From Cephalopachus bancanus (taxonomy: Eukaryota > Chordata > Mammalia > Primates > Tarsiidae), in the NCBI GenBank assembly GCA_027257055.1, contig JAPVLO010000233.1, forward strand, positions 62,001-126,000: DNA of 64,000 nt, given 5' to 3'. Within the stretch, counting starts at the first letter, position 1. Every line of letters begins with the position of its first letter. Positions 37,085-50,800 of the stretch are shown here, piece after piece. Below the pieces are notes generated by a model that saw only the letters and a list, made by a program, of their open reading frames with translations, did not search any database and was not told the DNA's origin. The translations under genes were made by a program, and so were the position numbers.

Positions 37085-37660
37085 ACCTGACTGTTATACC
37101 CTAAACTGTGTCTTCCCTCGCCAAATTCTTGTGTCAAAGTTCAAAACCCTAGTAGCTCCGAATGTGACTATATTTGGAGACAGGGCCATTACAGAGGTGA
37201 CTAAGTTAAAATGAAACCCTTAGGTGAGCCCCAATCCAATCTGACTGGTGTGCTTATAAGAGGAAACTTGGGCTGGGTGTAATGGCACATGCCTGTAATC
37301 CCAGCAAATCCCGGCACTTTGGGAGGCTGAGGTGGGATGATCACTTGAGCCCAGGTGTTCAAGACCAGCCTGGGCAATATAGCAAGACCCTGTTTCTATT
37401 AAAACAAAACAAAATAAAATAAAGAAGAGGAAACTTGGATACACAGACATCAGGGATGCTGCTGCGGAGAGGGGAGACCACATGAGGACACAAGGAGAAA
37501 GTGGCCATCTGCAAGCCAAGGAGAGAGGCAGCAGGAGAAGCCAACCCTGCTGACATCTTGTTCTTGGACTCCAGACTGTGAGAAAATAAATATCTGTTGT
37601 TTAAACTACCCAGTCTGTGGTATTTTGTTAGGGCTGCCCTAACAAACAAGTACACTGACT
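37085..37660 (+). repeat. MaLR/MLT-type LTR, split by an Alu monomer
   Basis: Sequence TGTGACTATATTTGGAGACA..., TGCTTATAAGAGG, GTGGCCATCTGCAAGCCAAG, then GAAAATAAATATCTGTTGTT and CCCAGTCTGTGGTATTTTGT is a familiar old mammalian LTR type. The family name is tentative. Confidence 0.6.
37272..37424 (+). mobile_element. Alu monomer with 14-bp target duplication
   Basis: About 153 bp, one left-type arm only plus an AAAACAAAACAAAATAAAAT tail, flanked by AAGAGGAAACTTGG (37,258-37,271 and 37,425-37,438). An insertion within the MaLR. Confidence 0.9.
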
Positions 37661-37879
37661 AAAGGATCAGTTACGTTTCTCAAAGATCAGGTTGGATTTT
37701 TAACAGTCAATTGAGGAACTTAAGGACAGTAATCCAGAAAAGTGATTAAGCAAATAAAGCACTTATTTGAAAGCCAGCGAATTAACCAAACTCACTCAGC
37801 TGAGGCAGGGCATCTTATCAAGTCAGCATAGGGGAAAACAGGTACCTAGTACTTACTGAATGCCAGGTGTTCTTGTAGG

Positions 37880-38000
37880 CAGTACTGTGTAAACTGGTTT
37901 AGTCTTCACAAACCCTACTGGTCAGGTATTACAGATGAGGAAACTGAGGCACAGGGAGGCTGGGATACAAGCCCAGGCAGTCTAAGGTGGCGGCACAGTG
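37880..38000 (+). repeat. MIR fragment
   Basis: ACAGATGAGGAAACTGAGGC then ACAGGGAGGCTGGGATACAA and CCCAGGCAGTCTAAGG follow the MIR core. Confidence 0.75.
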
Positions 38001-38040
38001 CTTCTAGTAATCCAAGCTGCTGGAGTTTTTTTGCTTGTTT

Positions 38041-38251
38041 GTTTTTGTTTTTTTGAGTTGGGGGTCTCACTCTGTCACCCAGACTGGAGCACAGTGGTGT
38101 GAGCACGGCTCACCACAGCCTCAGATGCCCGGAAGGATCCACCTTCCTCAGCCTCCTGAATAACCGGGACTAGGGACTAGGTGTGTGCTACCTCACCCAG
38201 CTAATTTTTTAATTTTTTGTAGAGAAGGGGTTCTCACTATGTTGCCCATGT
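38041..38251 (-). mobile_element. Alu SINE, truncated
   Basis: Antisense, lacks the outer left-monomer end. Confidence 0.85.
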
Positions 38252-38529
38252 TCCAAGCTGCTTTTTAAGTTACTAGATCTAAGCTTACCACCTCCCCACC
38301 CCCAACCAAGCACTCCTCAGGACCAGTGTTGAGAAACATGTCCAACCAGGAGTTTAGAGACCAAAATTCAGATTGAAGCTCCACCCCTTATCCTTCCAGG
38401 AGTGTGCTTACCTGAGGCCTTGCCTGACAATGTGTACCGGCTGTGGGGGTCAACTGCGATAAAGATACAAAGGTAATGCAGGTGGGATCAGCCCTAGGCA
38501 CTGCAGGTCTTTGGGCAGGTCCTCTTCAT

Positions 38530-38812
38530 CCCAAGTCAGGTCTCACTCTGTCACCCAGGCTGGAGTCCAGCAGCACCATCATGGCTCACTGCGGTTTGAC
38601 CTCTGGGCTCAGGTCATCCTTCCTCCTTGGCCTCCCCAGTAGCTGGAACTACAGGTGCGTGCCACCACAGCCAGTCAATTTTTTGTTTTTTTGTAAAGAT
38701 GAGGTCTCACTAGGTTGCCCAAGTTGGTCTGAAACCCCTGGGTTCAGGCACTCCTCTCCCCTCCGCTCCCGAAGTGCTGGGATTACAGGTGTGAGCCACT
38801 GTGTCCGGCCTG
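38530..38812 (-). mobile_element. Alu SINE
   Basis: Antisense dimeric Alu with no obvious T run at its tail. Confidence 0.87.
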
Positions 38813-38998
38813 AAGCTCCTTTTCACGACATTCAGGACTCTGCTGAGCAGGAAAACCCCCAACTTAGGTTCCATCAAGGGCTTACATATTCTTCCATCTC
38901 CTCTTGTAATCGGCAGTGATGATCCTGCCACACCCCCATACAGGCCCATTAGTACCTAGCAGACCAGGCTGAGGATAGGCAGGCAGGAATGGGCGGGA

Positions 38999-39279
38999 AG
39001 CCAGGCGCAGTGGCTCATGCCTGTACTCCCAGCACTCTGGAAGGCCGAGGCAAGAGGATCGCCTGAGCCCAGGGGTTCGAGACCAGCCTGGGCATCTTGG
39101 CAAGGCCTCATCTCACAATAAATCAAAAAATTAGCCAGGCGTGGTGGCACTCACCTATAGTCCTGGTACTTAGAAGGCTGAGGTGGAAGGGATCACCTGA
39201 GCCCAACAGGTTGAGGCTGCAGTAGTGATTGCATCATTGCATTTCAGCCTGGGGGACAGAGTGAGACTCTGACTCAAAA
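38999..39279 (+). mobile_element. Alu SINE
   Basis: Dimeric Alu whose tail is CTCAAAAGGGGGGGG rather than poly(A). Confidence 0.88.
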
Positions 39280-39804
39280 GGGGGGGGGAGGTCCCAGCTA
39301 ACCCTGCCTTGCCCCTGTAGCCCTTTCTTGGGTTTCTGGAGAGCCCTGGGAAGCTCCAAGTCTAAAAGAAGTAGAGTCTTTGGATGGAAAGCATGTGAGG
39401 GGAGGGCTCTTGGGAAGGGAAGGCCAGCCAATCGCATTTAAGCATAAACCAGATCCAGTGGCTGTCCAGGGGCCTGCAGAGCCACACGACCCTCCTTTCC
39501 ACACCCAGTTACCCAAAGTGCAGCTCAAGCTCTGAAGACCCTGTGGTCCCTGTAAGGCATCCTAATGCCAGACCAACCTTCCCTGGAGCTGGCCCTGGAT
39601 GGGTGAGTCCACCCAGATTGTAAGCACTGGCCCTCCGGATAGCCTCTGGCTCCCTCCAGCTTCCCTCCACGGGGCCTCCTGGAATCGGGGTGATTGTCAG
39701 CCAGTCACCCCAACCTCTGAGAGTTCATCTCAGCTCACTCGTGCCTTTGTCATGCACTTGTTCCAGCTGATGATGATATTGAATGAATCCCCTTCCGAAA
39801 CTTA
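39280..39804. other. Unassigned GC-moderate sequence
   Basis: No gene recognised; short ORFs lack family resemblance. Confidence 0.4.
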
Positions 39805-39944
39805 AAAAAATAAAAACACACACTTTTTAAATAGAGTCTTCCTGTGTTGCTCAGACTAGTCAAGGACTCCTGGGCTCGAGTGATCCTCCTACCTCAGCCT
39901 CCCAAAGTGCTGGGATTATAGGTGTGAGTAACCACAACCGGCCA
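39805..39944 (-). mobile_element. Alu monomer, antisense
   Basis: One arm only: TAGAGTCTTCCTGTGTTGCTC to GAGTAACCACAACCGGCC. Confidence 0.8.
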
Positions 39945-40276
39945 GCATCCTCCCACCCCCACCCCCCATTCTGAGTCTTGGTAACAGCATAGAACAAAGA
40001 GTGTTCTTGAAACACCCTTTCAAGAACCTGCTTTTAACATTGGCATTCCCTAGTACAACTCCTTTCGGCTCACATTGCAGCCGCTCTGACGTCTACATCT
40101 AAAATGTCTCATCTTGTGTTCAGCACAGTGGATCACCTTAAGGAGAGAGCTTTCAACATCTTGGCAGGGACAGAGGGCTAAGCCTACCGCACTGAGTCAG
40201 GCTGGGATGCTCCCTGTGTTGATGGAAACCTATCATACTCAGAGCTACAGGGCCTGTATTTCCCCCACCTGTGCTT

Positions 40277-40563
40277 TTTCTTTTTCTTTTTTTTTTTTGA
40301 GTTGGTGTCTCACTCTGTCACCCAGACTGGAGTGCAGTGACCGCTCCCGGCCCAGCCACCGCAGCCTCGACCTGCTGGGCTCCAGCAATCCTTCCGCCTC
40401 AGCCTTCCAAGTAGCTGGAACTACAGGTGTGCGCTACCACACCCGGCTAATTTTTGATTTATTGTGGAGACGAGGTCTCACTATGTTGCCCAGGCTGGTC
40501 TCAAATTCCTGGGCTCAGGCAATCCTCTCACCTTGGCCTTCCAAAATTCTGGGATTACTACAG
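40277..40563 (-). mobile_element. Alu SINE
   Basis: Antisense, T-rich tail TTCTTTTTTTTTTTGAGTTGG. Confidence 0.9.
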
Positions 40564-40627
40564 GCATGATCCTTCTTTAAGAAAAATTATTTTTATCGTA
40601 GTAAAACATATATAACATGAACTTTAC

Positions 40628-40917
40628 CTTTTTTTATTTTTGAGTTGGAGTCTCACTCTGTCGCCCAGACTGGAGTGCAGTGGCCGCTCCCGGCCTCCGC
40701 AGCCTCGACCTGCTGGGCTCTGGTGACCCTTCCGCCTCAGCCTTCTGAGTAGCCGGAATTACAGGCGCGCACTACCACGCCCGGCTAATTTTTTATTTAT
40801 TGTAGAGATGAGGTCTCACCAAGTTGCCCAGGCGGGTCTCGAACCTGCGGGCTCAGGCAATCCACTCACCTCAGCCTCCCAAGGCACGGGATTACAGGCT
40901 GAGCCACTGAGACGGCT
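40628..40917 (-). mobile_element. Alu SINE
   Basis: Antisense, close to the lineage consensus. Confidence 0.92.
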
Positions 40918-42238
<1,321 letters not shown>

Positions 42239-42249
42239 CTACAATTACC

Positions 42250-42312
42250 TTAAGTATTTATTTATTTATTTATTTGTTCATTCATTCATTCGTTCATTTA
42301 TTATTTATTTGT
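42250..42312 (+). repeat. (TTTA)n/(TTCA)n microsatellite
   Basis: ATTT units grading into TTCA then TTTG units. Confidence 0.9.
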
Positions 42313-42404
42313 TTGTTTTGGTAGAGACAGGGTCTCATTCTGTTGCCCAGGCTGGTCTTAAACTCCCGACTTCAACAATCCTCACACCTCAGCCTCCCAC
42401 TGGC
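42310..42404 (-). mobile_element. Alu partial monomer, antisense
   Basis: GTAGAGACAGGGTCTCATTC to CTCAGCCTCCCACTGGCC. Confidence 0.75.
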
Positions 42405-45196
42405 CTAGAGATACTTTTTTAAGAGAGAATTTCCTGAGATCTTCACATTCAGAAAGATCTGAAGCATCTTTCTTATTATTTTAAAACTAAAATCTTCATT
42501 TCACTGTAGATAAATGGAAGAAGTAGACATTGGGAATGGATCAATCTTTTAAGAAATGTATGCCTCGGATTTTCCTGAACAATTACAATAATTATGAAAG
42601 TTGACTGATGAACAGCCATTATAATAAAACCCAAAATTCCCATAAAGATAATAGACAAACATGTCATGCTACTTGAGACTGAATTTATGATCAATACCTC
42701 TTATGTATTTCTGGGTTAGGGAAACTTGATATAGGATATAAATGTCATATTTATTTTGTTTCTATCTATCTACCTTCTGGCTTTGTGCATGAAGTTAAAT
42801 GAGATAGTAATTCTTAAAATCTTTAACTCATGTTAGAAGTGTTTTAAGTGAGTTTCCTTTCCTCTAGGGATATATTAACATGAAGGGGTTAAAAGCTCTT
42901 AATTTCTTGTGTCAATTTATTTTAAGTCTCATAAAACTTTGTCTGGCATCTACTTGTGTATCTTCAACTTTGTGGTTTTATATCCACCTCTAAAGCAGTA
43001 AACAAAATTGTTCTAATTTCCCTTCCGTATGATAATGGATAGTAAGGCTGTAGAAATTTAATAACGAAAATTGTAGAGGCAAAAGTAAGCCCTTCTGAAT
43101 TGTTTCCCATTTTATTTCATTGCTAGGAATTTAATAATGCAAGAAGAATAATATTTTGAAAATATTGAACTAATGTCTATTTTATTCCTTTTTCTTCCTG
43201 TTGTTTTAACTATGAATGGGTGGTATAGGCACAAGGGACTCTGGCCCTTCAATGATAACATATGGGTCATTCTACCTGTCAAGAATCCTGGACCAGTGCA
43301 AGTGTTCACCAATGGTGAAGATAATTTCAAATGGACAGTCGAGGAGGGAAATGATAGACATCAGTCAAGGCCTAAGAATCAATTGCAGCAGTGGAGACTA
43401 TAGTTCATGTCACTAACTCTCTTATTGCAGGTTTTTCTCTAGAAACTATGGGCAACTACCATCTTGAAGAAACCGCGACATGATGATGAGACGCAAGTCC
43501 ATTGAGTGGGCAGGGGTGGACAACAGGCTGCTGTGGGTTACTGACATAATATTCAACTTTGCTGCATGAGCGCAATCCATATTGTTATGAACCAGCTTTA
43601 AAAACAAAATCTTCATGGTTAACTTTTGAAGACAATGTATCATGATAACTTTTAAATGAGATAATGAATCAAAATCTATAGGTTTATAAAGCTGAACAAT
43701 AAATCAAATAAATATCAGTTTGGTTCAGGTTCCATACGTTATTTGGAATAAATTGTTGTTAGAAAATATTCAAACTTGTTTGCAGTTAAAATGAGTCCCT
43801 TAATGAGTCTTTATATATTCAACAAGTCATTAGCTTGTTGAAGGAATTAAAAATTTTAAATTACATCCTTTAGTTTCTTTTAGACAGTAGCTCTGAAAAA
43901 CTCATGTGACTCCATTAAAGTTACTCCCAAAATACACACATTTCATTCTCATTAACAGATGTAAGTATTCTTTCAGCAGATATTTTACTAGGCTTATAAT
44001 ATGTTGTAAATTTAATCTTGGCTTGAGCTTCTAGAAGGTAATCAGAAAGAGAAAAGGGATATAAACCACAGACTAGATCAGGAGCCCACAAATAGCTGAG
44101 AGGTAATGTTTGCAAGATTCATGTCTCCAAAGTTAGAAACTGTCAAAATTAGAAGAACACATAGAATTATCTCTGAAAAGTCAGGAAAGTGCTTTTAAGG
44201 TTTGACTTTTTTTTACTCTGAATATGTTTTCTTAGTAAAGAAAGCAAGTGTTATGACTTAAGATATACTTTAGCTATCACCCAGCTTGAGATGGTATTAT
44301 AATTGCCTGTATGGGTCATCTGGAATAGGATATTCTGAACGTGTTTAAATCATTTTCTGTTTTCTTTCAAGTTGCTAATTAAGTCTGAGAAAATTTTAGT
44401 ATTTTGCATTAATTGATTTCAAAAACATCCTTAAAAGTGCCTCAGTAGCTGTATTAAAATATTACAATCTTTTTAAAAAACGTAGTATTTCCTTGAGGAA
44501 ATTACTATTTTTCAGCAAGACACAGAGACATTAATATTGTTTACTTTTTAGTCATTTTCCTCTTAAATAAGATCACAATGACAGAACCATTCAAATAAGG
44601 CTAAAAAAAAGCCAAGAGAAACAACTGAACGAATGCACGTGCCAGATAATCCAAGCTAGTGGATCATTTCTGCCAAGGAGACTGAGAGTCATGAAGTATC
44701 TCTTTTACACATTTCCTGTTCTCTCTTTTTGTATCAGTATGTTTAACCTAACTTATAACAACCCACAACCACTCATGAACAGTTGAATATGGATTTGTAG
44801 ACCTAGAAGGGTTTTAGAAAAGATCCAGCCCTATCTGCATCTCCCCTTATTGGTGATGAGAAGGAGACTGGGGAGGTTGAATTCTTCATCTGAAACCATA
44901 CAGGTAGAAACCATATGACTTAGCCCAGTGTTCTCCCCACCCCCAACACACATGCTACATGATAAACATGCACCAGATACCCTTTCGTCTGTCAGACTTG
45001 CGTTTACCTGACGTTAGATGATTCATTTTGTCCAGTATGCCAGAGAGAAGATGGAGGTGCACAAGTTGCCTCTCTCTGTACCTTTTTTCTCAAATGCTTA
45101 GAGCTACCCACTTACCTTCAGCCCTACCTGACCCTACCTGGCATCAGGAATAAGAAAATGACAAAGTATTGGGAGCTCTTCTCTAACCTTTTGTAA
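42405..45196. other. AT-rich intergenic stretch, nothing recognised
   Basis: 2.8 kb with no Alu or L1. Several short ORFs (for example 43,173-43,403) without family resemblance. Confidence 0.4.
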
Positions 45197-45492
45197 ATTT
45201 TTTTTTTTTTTTTTTTGAGTTGGAGTCTCACTCTGTCGCCCAGACTGGAGTGCAGTGGCCACTCCTGGCCACCACAGCCTCGAACTGCTGGGCTTGGGCG
45301 ATCCTTCCGCCTCAGCCTTCCGAGAAGCCGGAATTACAGGCATGTGCTACCATGCCTGGCTGATTTTTTTTTTTGTTAATGTAGCGATGAGGTCTCGCTG
45401 CCCAGGCGGGTCTCGAACCCGCAGGCTCAGGCAATCCACTCACCTCAGCCTCCCAAAGGCGCGGGATTACAGGCTGAGCCACCGAGCCCGGC
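45197..45492 (-). mobile_element. Alu SINE
   Basis: Antisense, near consensus, CpG-containing. Confidence 0.93.
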
Positions 45493-45624
45493 ACCTTTTG
45501 TAAATTAACACTTCCTTGTGAATGACATGGGGACTGGAATTTCTTTCAACACAACTCTAAAAGACTTTATACCCCTGCAGCCTGCCGTCTTTCCTCCTCA
45601 CCAGAAGGGGAAACAAATTTATAT

Positions 45625-46800
45625 TGACATTCTCCTCTGCGGGGGTCCTCTCCCGCCGGGTGTGGGATTTCCTGAAGGAGAGACAAATAGGCGAAAGAAG
45701 GAACTTAGGACGAAATAATATACTTGGACACCTGCTTGCAGACCAGGTGACATTCTTTATTAGTTAACAGAAAGATTTTATACTATTCGTAAAGGGGCAA
45801 GACAAAGAAAATTCCTTCACGTACATATCCTTTAAAAGTTACCACCATCTAGCAGTCTTAGAAGAAACGAACAAGCCAAGAACACTATCTACTTTCAGTT
45901 AATGAGTCTTAAGTTTAAAATGAGTTTTACTTAAACTAAGCATAATGCATACAAGGTTTACTTTGATTTCTGTTTCACATCACTTGTCTAATTAAAAAAG
46001 CCTTAAAATCACCAAAACCAAACTATAGATTGTACCTAGTGATAGTAGGAATATGAAGCCCATTAACTTGACCAAAAAACAGTGACTAACATTTAAAGAA
46101 TAACTATGAAAATGACTTACTGTGAAAATACATGCACTAATCTTTACTCTGATTAAACATATAAAGTGAACTAAACAATGAAATAAAACTAACACAACTA
46201 AAATTATTATGTTTGTATAATTGTTAATGAGCTTTTCAGTTTAGGATAAAGGTGATTTGGCTGTTTTCCCTTATGCTTGGCAACCTTCTGGAAAATATCT
46301 TTGTCTTAAGATAGGCACTTGAGCAATTATTATTATCTTTAAGGCACCAATTTTATCATTATGTGAACTTAAACTTATGAACCTAAAATAATCTTCAAAG
46401 TAATTATGAAACACTAAACTACAGCATTAAAACTTAATTAATGACTCAAAGTAAAAACCTTGTTAAACATAACCAGAGCCTAATAATTTTTGTCAACCCT
46501 CATATACATGTATTGATTATATAAACTTGCATGATATTACATTTACCAATTATGTTTAATACATAGATAAAACAATTCTCATGTCTAGAATAGCACTACC
46601 AGCAACTCTTTTCAAAACAGTCCCAAATTACAGTCCTTGAAATGTTTCAAGAAAGTTTTCAGGTGCACAGTTCTCCATGTAGCAGGAGTTTTCTCTCTGG
46701 GGCTTTTATGACCTTCAAAGCTTCGTAATCGTCTTTCTTGTCCAGGTGTCTTTGTTATTCTTTTCTTATCCTGCAGTGTTTATTTCTAAAGAAAACTCAA
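45625..46800 (-). mobile_element. Probable betaretrovirus-like LTR
   Basis: On the minus strand, GTATAAAATCTTT (TATA, about 45,778) is followed about 20 nt later by TAATAAAGAATG (about 45,757), then a CT-rich U5 ending ...GAGAATGTCA at 45,625. This is the short-R layout seen at 1.3-2.9 kb. Upstream is an AT-rich U3 of about 1 kb whose outer end I could not fix, and I found no target duplication. No sag-like motif was seen. No primer site follows, so it is a solo or truncated LTR. Confidence 0.5.
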
Positions 46801-47710
46801 AAGAAGCTTTTAGTGATGTTTCCCAGACCCCCAAAGTTGATCTCTATATTTAGTTAATTTATCATAAAATATCCAATTAGTATATTGTGAATTCAGTGAA
46901 AACCCACTCTATAAATGTTAACTTAGAATTTTAACTATTGAATTAAGTAAAAACCTTAATGATTAATCTTCATCCTAAGTCTGTGAAAACAGTGTTATAA
47001 ACCACCTACATAACTCCTAGATAAGTGTTAGAACTTATAATGAATTCATAATGAACTTACTATAAACTTGTGCATCTAAAAAGCCTTATGTCTAAACACT
47101 AAACTATATAATTCTAAATCAAATAAGGAGTGAATATACTTATTTATTACTCAAGCAATATCTAGTAACTTATAACCAAGTGAAAGAAAGCATTCTTGAT
47201 GTGCTTCAGAGTTTAACCCATGCATATGTTAGAAAAGGCCAAATGTTTTATGTAGTTTTGATAAGATTATCATCAGGTGGGAAATGGAAAAATGAACCAT
47301 GACATTCCCAGGTTAGCTGTGAGTACTTCACATAAACATGCCATTTTCTTCTTCCATGACTACACAGAGTTCTTCAGCCGTACCAACAGTAAAGGTGGAA
47401 GACAGAAGGGCCTCAACTTCCCGGGCTCGCCCTGCGCCCCAGGGTCTTTGGCCCACCAGGACCCTGTCAATCAGGTGGGCCTCCAAGGCCGGCTCCCAAC
47501 ACTCCTCTTCTAGTTCTCTGCATTCGCCTGTTCCACTGCAGTTCTTCTGCATTCCCTGATTTTAAGAGAAGTGGGGGAAGGGTCTCTGATTTTATGTTTG
47601 TTTGTTTGTTTGTTTTTCTCCTTGAGTAGGACTTGATATTTTCAATCTGGGCAGGACTAAAAGATAAATAAACTGTGGAGTTTTTTGGTTGCTTAAAAAA
47701 AAAAAGAATG
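46801..47710. other. Unassigned; GC-rich block at 47.39-47.54 kb
   Basis: Mostly AT-rich. A 150-bp GC-rich island with ORFs on both strands has no recognised product. A 35-bp direct repeat at 47,244-47,278 recurs at 48,306-48,340. Confidence 0.4.
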
Positions 47711-48003
47711 AGCCAGGCTCGGTGGCTCAGCCTCTAATCCCACACCTTTGGGAGACTGAGGTGAGTGGATTGCCTGAGCCTGCGGGTTCGAGACCCACCT
47801 GGGCAGCGAGACCTCATCTCTACAATAAAACAAAAAATTAGCCGGGCGTGGTAGCACACGCCTATAGTTCCTGCTACTTGGAAGGCTGAGGTGGAAGGAT
47901 CGCCGGAGCCCAGCAGGTCGAGGCTGCAGTGGCCAGGAGCGGCCACTACACTCCAGTCTGGGTGACAGAGTAAGACTCCAACGCAAAAAAAAAAAAAAAA
48001 AAG
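47711..48003 (+). mobile_element. Alu SINE
   Basis: Near-consensus with an A tail of about 18. Confidence 0.93.
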
Positions 48004-48585
48004 AATGGAAAATAGTTGAAGAGGTTGCCTGTGGCAGCAGGAGAGAGGTGGAGATGGAGGTGCAGAGGGTAGAAGGGACTTTAAGGGAGACAGAAATGTG
48101 CTGAATCTTAGTTGTGTTGGTGGTCTCTCTGGTATATATAACTGGAAGCACACACTTTAAATGGTATCAGTTTTTATACGTAAATAATTTTCCAATAAAG
48201 TTGAGTTTAAGAAGACTGTTAGAAATATGATATGGAAATCTGATGATAAAAACTTCTAAATTATTATTTCTCTTGACATCAAATGAAAGAGTTGCACTCT
48301 ATTATTGTTTTATGTAGTTTTGATAAGATTATCATCAGGTAGTTTCAAGAAAGCAAAATCACCTACCTATATGAGATATAGGTATATTATGATTACCAGT
48401 ACATTTTAAAATATAAGACAGTGTAAAAAAAGGTGAATTTCATTCAAGACCTACCAGTAAAGGGCTGGAAACTGATCTTTGCGAATGTGAGAAGAAAGAA
48501 GCCTTATCTTTTTACCTCTTGGCTGACCAGAGTGTCTTCCTCAGTCCACAGGCCAAAAAGAAATACGTTTTTAAAAGCCTATACT

Positions 48586-48868
48586 TTTTTTTTGGCGTTG
48601 GAGTCTCGCTCTGTCGCCCAGACTGGAGTGAAGTGGCCGCTCCCAGCCACCGCAACCTCGACCTGCTGGGCTCCGGCGATCCTTCTGCCTCAGCCTTCCA
48701 AGTAGCCGGAATTACAGGCATGCGCTACCATGCCCGGCTGATTTTTTGATTTATTGTAGAGATGAGGTCCCGCTGCCCAGGCGGGTCTCGAACCTGCGGG
48801 CTCAGGCAATCCACTCACCTCAGCCTCCTAAAGGCGCGGGATTACAGGCTGAGCCACCGAGCCCGGCT
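48586..48868 (-). mobile_element. Alu SINE with target duplication
   Basis: Antisense; flanked by AAAAGCCTATAC (48,573-48,584) and AAAAGCCTGTAC (48,870-48,881). Confidence 0.92.
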
Positions 48869-48881
48869 CAAAAGCCTGTAC

Positions 48882-49914
48882 TTTTTTCTACTTACTTTCC
48901 ATTTGACCTCATATCTAAAAATATACAGCTATGCAATCGTCTCACTATCTCTAGCACAGCAGATAATTAATCTACAGTTCTGGTCACATCTTAAGTCCAC
49001 CAGTTAACTTCTGTCTTTAAACATGCCATTTCAAATTGCTCCTCCCCGAGTCTTTAGGGAGAACGTCTAAATACAGTGCCCCACTTTCATGCAACCTAAC
49101 ACACTTAAACCTGATACTATCTCTTGTACCTTGAGTTAGGCTTAATGTGGGAGACACAGAGCTAAAGCAGCAAAAAAAAGACCTAAATGCTTTTTATACG
49201 GTGCCACAGAAAGAGTATCTTGTTATTGGTGTATGATGATTCTCTATTTCTGTGACACGAAATGAAAGACTTACAGGCTTAATAGATGACATAGGTGGAA
49301 TGTTACCTAGCAAGTAGTAAGTAAGATCAAGTATGTATTTTGCCAATGCTGTTGGGTCTTTAAAGAACAGGAAGAATTTCTCTGGAGAAGGTACTGTCTG
49401 CATGCAGTAATAGCTCCAAGAATGGCAAGGAAGAGGGTCTTGCTACCTGGCCCACACATGCCCAAGGTATGCATCCCTTGTGCCCTGGCCTCTTCAGCTC
49501 ACCTGCTAGCCTAAGACGTCTTTCTTTCTGTCTTTCCTGGCCTCTTTTCTTCTTTAGAAGCGCTCCAGTTTACAAGTGTGACTCAGAAGAATTCAAGACG
49601 ACAAGTAATTTAATGATCAGAAATTAGAACAAGTTAGATCTTTCTCTCTCTAAAGCTCTTCCCCTAGGGTTATCATGGATTCTTTGTATAATTTTCCCCC
49701 TTCGATTTGAGATATTTCTATAAAATGAGGCAATGTTTCTGCATTTTTTCCCTAAATGTACATATTTCACCTATGTGCATAAAGAATGAAAATAAGTAGA
49801 GATGTGCCTGAGGGTGGAATGGAGATGAGAAAATAGGCAAACATCATGGCAAATGTCTGACACTGGCAGTTTTTTTGTTTTTTGTTTTTTCCATGCTGGT
49901 GTTTAAGAGAGGCA
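48882..49914. other. Unassigned intergenic sequence
   Basis: No gene or nameable repeat. Confidence 0.4.
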
Positions 49915-50095
49915 GCATGATGATGAGGAAAGTACATGGATGCTGAATTGGATTTACGGAGATGTGGATCAGATTCTGATACCTACCTGTTGGGTGACCT
50001 TGGCTTGACTAGCACTGTTTCTTCATTGTGCAGAAGAATGGTAGCTACCTTGCAAAGTTATTGAAATAATATAACGCATGTAAAGCTCATAATAA
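49915..50095 (+). repeat. MIR element
   Basis: Order of MIR landmarks: GGATGCTGAATTGG, CTGTTGGGTGACCTTGGCTT, TTTCTTCATTGTGCAG, TGAAATAATATAACGCATGT and AAAGCTCATAATAAGC. Confidence 0.78.
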
Positions 50096-50280
50096 GCAAT
50101 GAAGTAAAAGTATCATTAACAGGAAAATCACTGGGTTGACATTCCAAAACATGACTTCTGGAATTCCATGATTTTGCTGGCTTGAATAAGAGTTTCTTCC
50201 TTTATTATAGGAATCAATATATCATATTGTGAACAGGAGCAAGTGCCCCTTGAGGGGCTTTACTAAGTATTACGCAGGAA

Positions 50281-50443
50281 AATCAGCCGGGCGTGGTAGC
50301 ACATGCCTGTAATTCCGGCTACTTGGAAGGCTGAGGTGGAAGGATCACCGGAGCCCAGCAGGTTGAGGCTGCGGTGGCTGGGAGCGGCCACTGCACTCCA
50401 GTCTGGGCGACAGAGTGAGACTCCAACTCAAAAAAAAAAAAAA
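50281..50443 (+). mobile_element. 5'-truncated Alu (right half) with target duplication
   Basis: Starts at AATCAGCCGGGCGTGGTAGC and ends in poly(A). AAGTATTACGCAGG flanks it at about 50,265-50,278 and 50,442-50,455. Confidence 0.92.
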
Positions 50444-50599
50444 GTATTACGCAGGGAAGGTGCTGCAACCTGAGGAGATTGCGCAGACTTAGAGGCAAAA
50501 GACCTGGCTGTGGCAAGAGGCCTCACCGTGATAGCAGTATGACCCTGGAACAAAAGGTTTTGTTTTGTTTTAAATAATAAAATTATGTTTGTCTTTGAG

Positions 50600-50776
50600 A
50601 AAGAAAGAAAGAAAGAAGGAGGGAAGGAAGGGCAGGGAAGGGCAGGGCAGGGCAGGGCAGGGCAGGGCAGGGCAGGGCAGGGCAGGGCAAGGCAGGGCAA
50701 GGCAAGGCAAGGCAAGGCAAGGCAAGGCAAGGCAAGGCGGGGCGGGGCGGGGCGGGGCGAGGCGGAAGGAAGGAAG
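50600..50776 (+). repeat. G-rich pentanucleotide array in ordered variant blocks
   Basis: AAGA/GGAA lead-in, then (GGGCA)n, then (GGCAA)n, then (GGCGG)n, then GGAA. Apparent ORFs on both strands are repeat translations. Confidence 0.95.
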
Positions 50777-50800
50777 TTTTAATGTAAAGATTTGGTTTTA

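Noticed and set aside
47693..48153. 152-codon ORF with proline and histidine-rich text
   Set aside because: Translation of an antisense Alu; the same peptide recurs at every Alu of the window.
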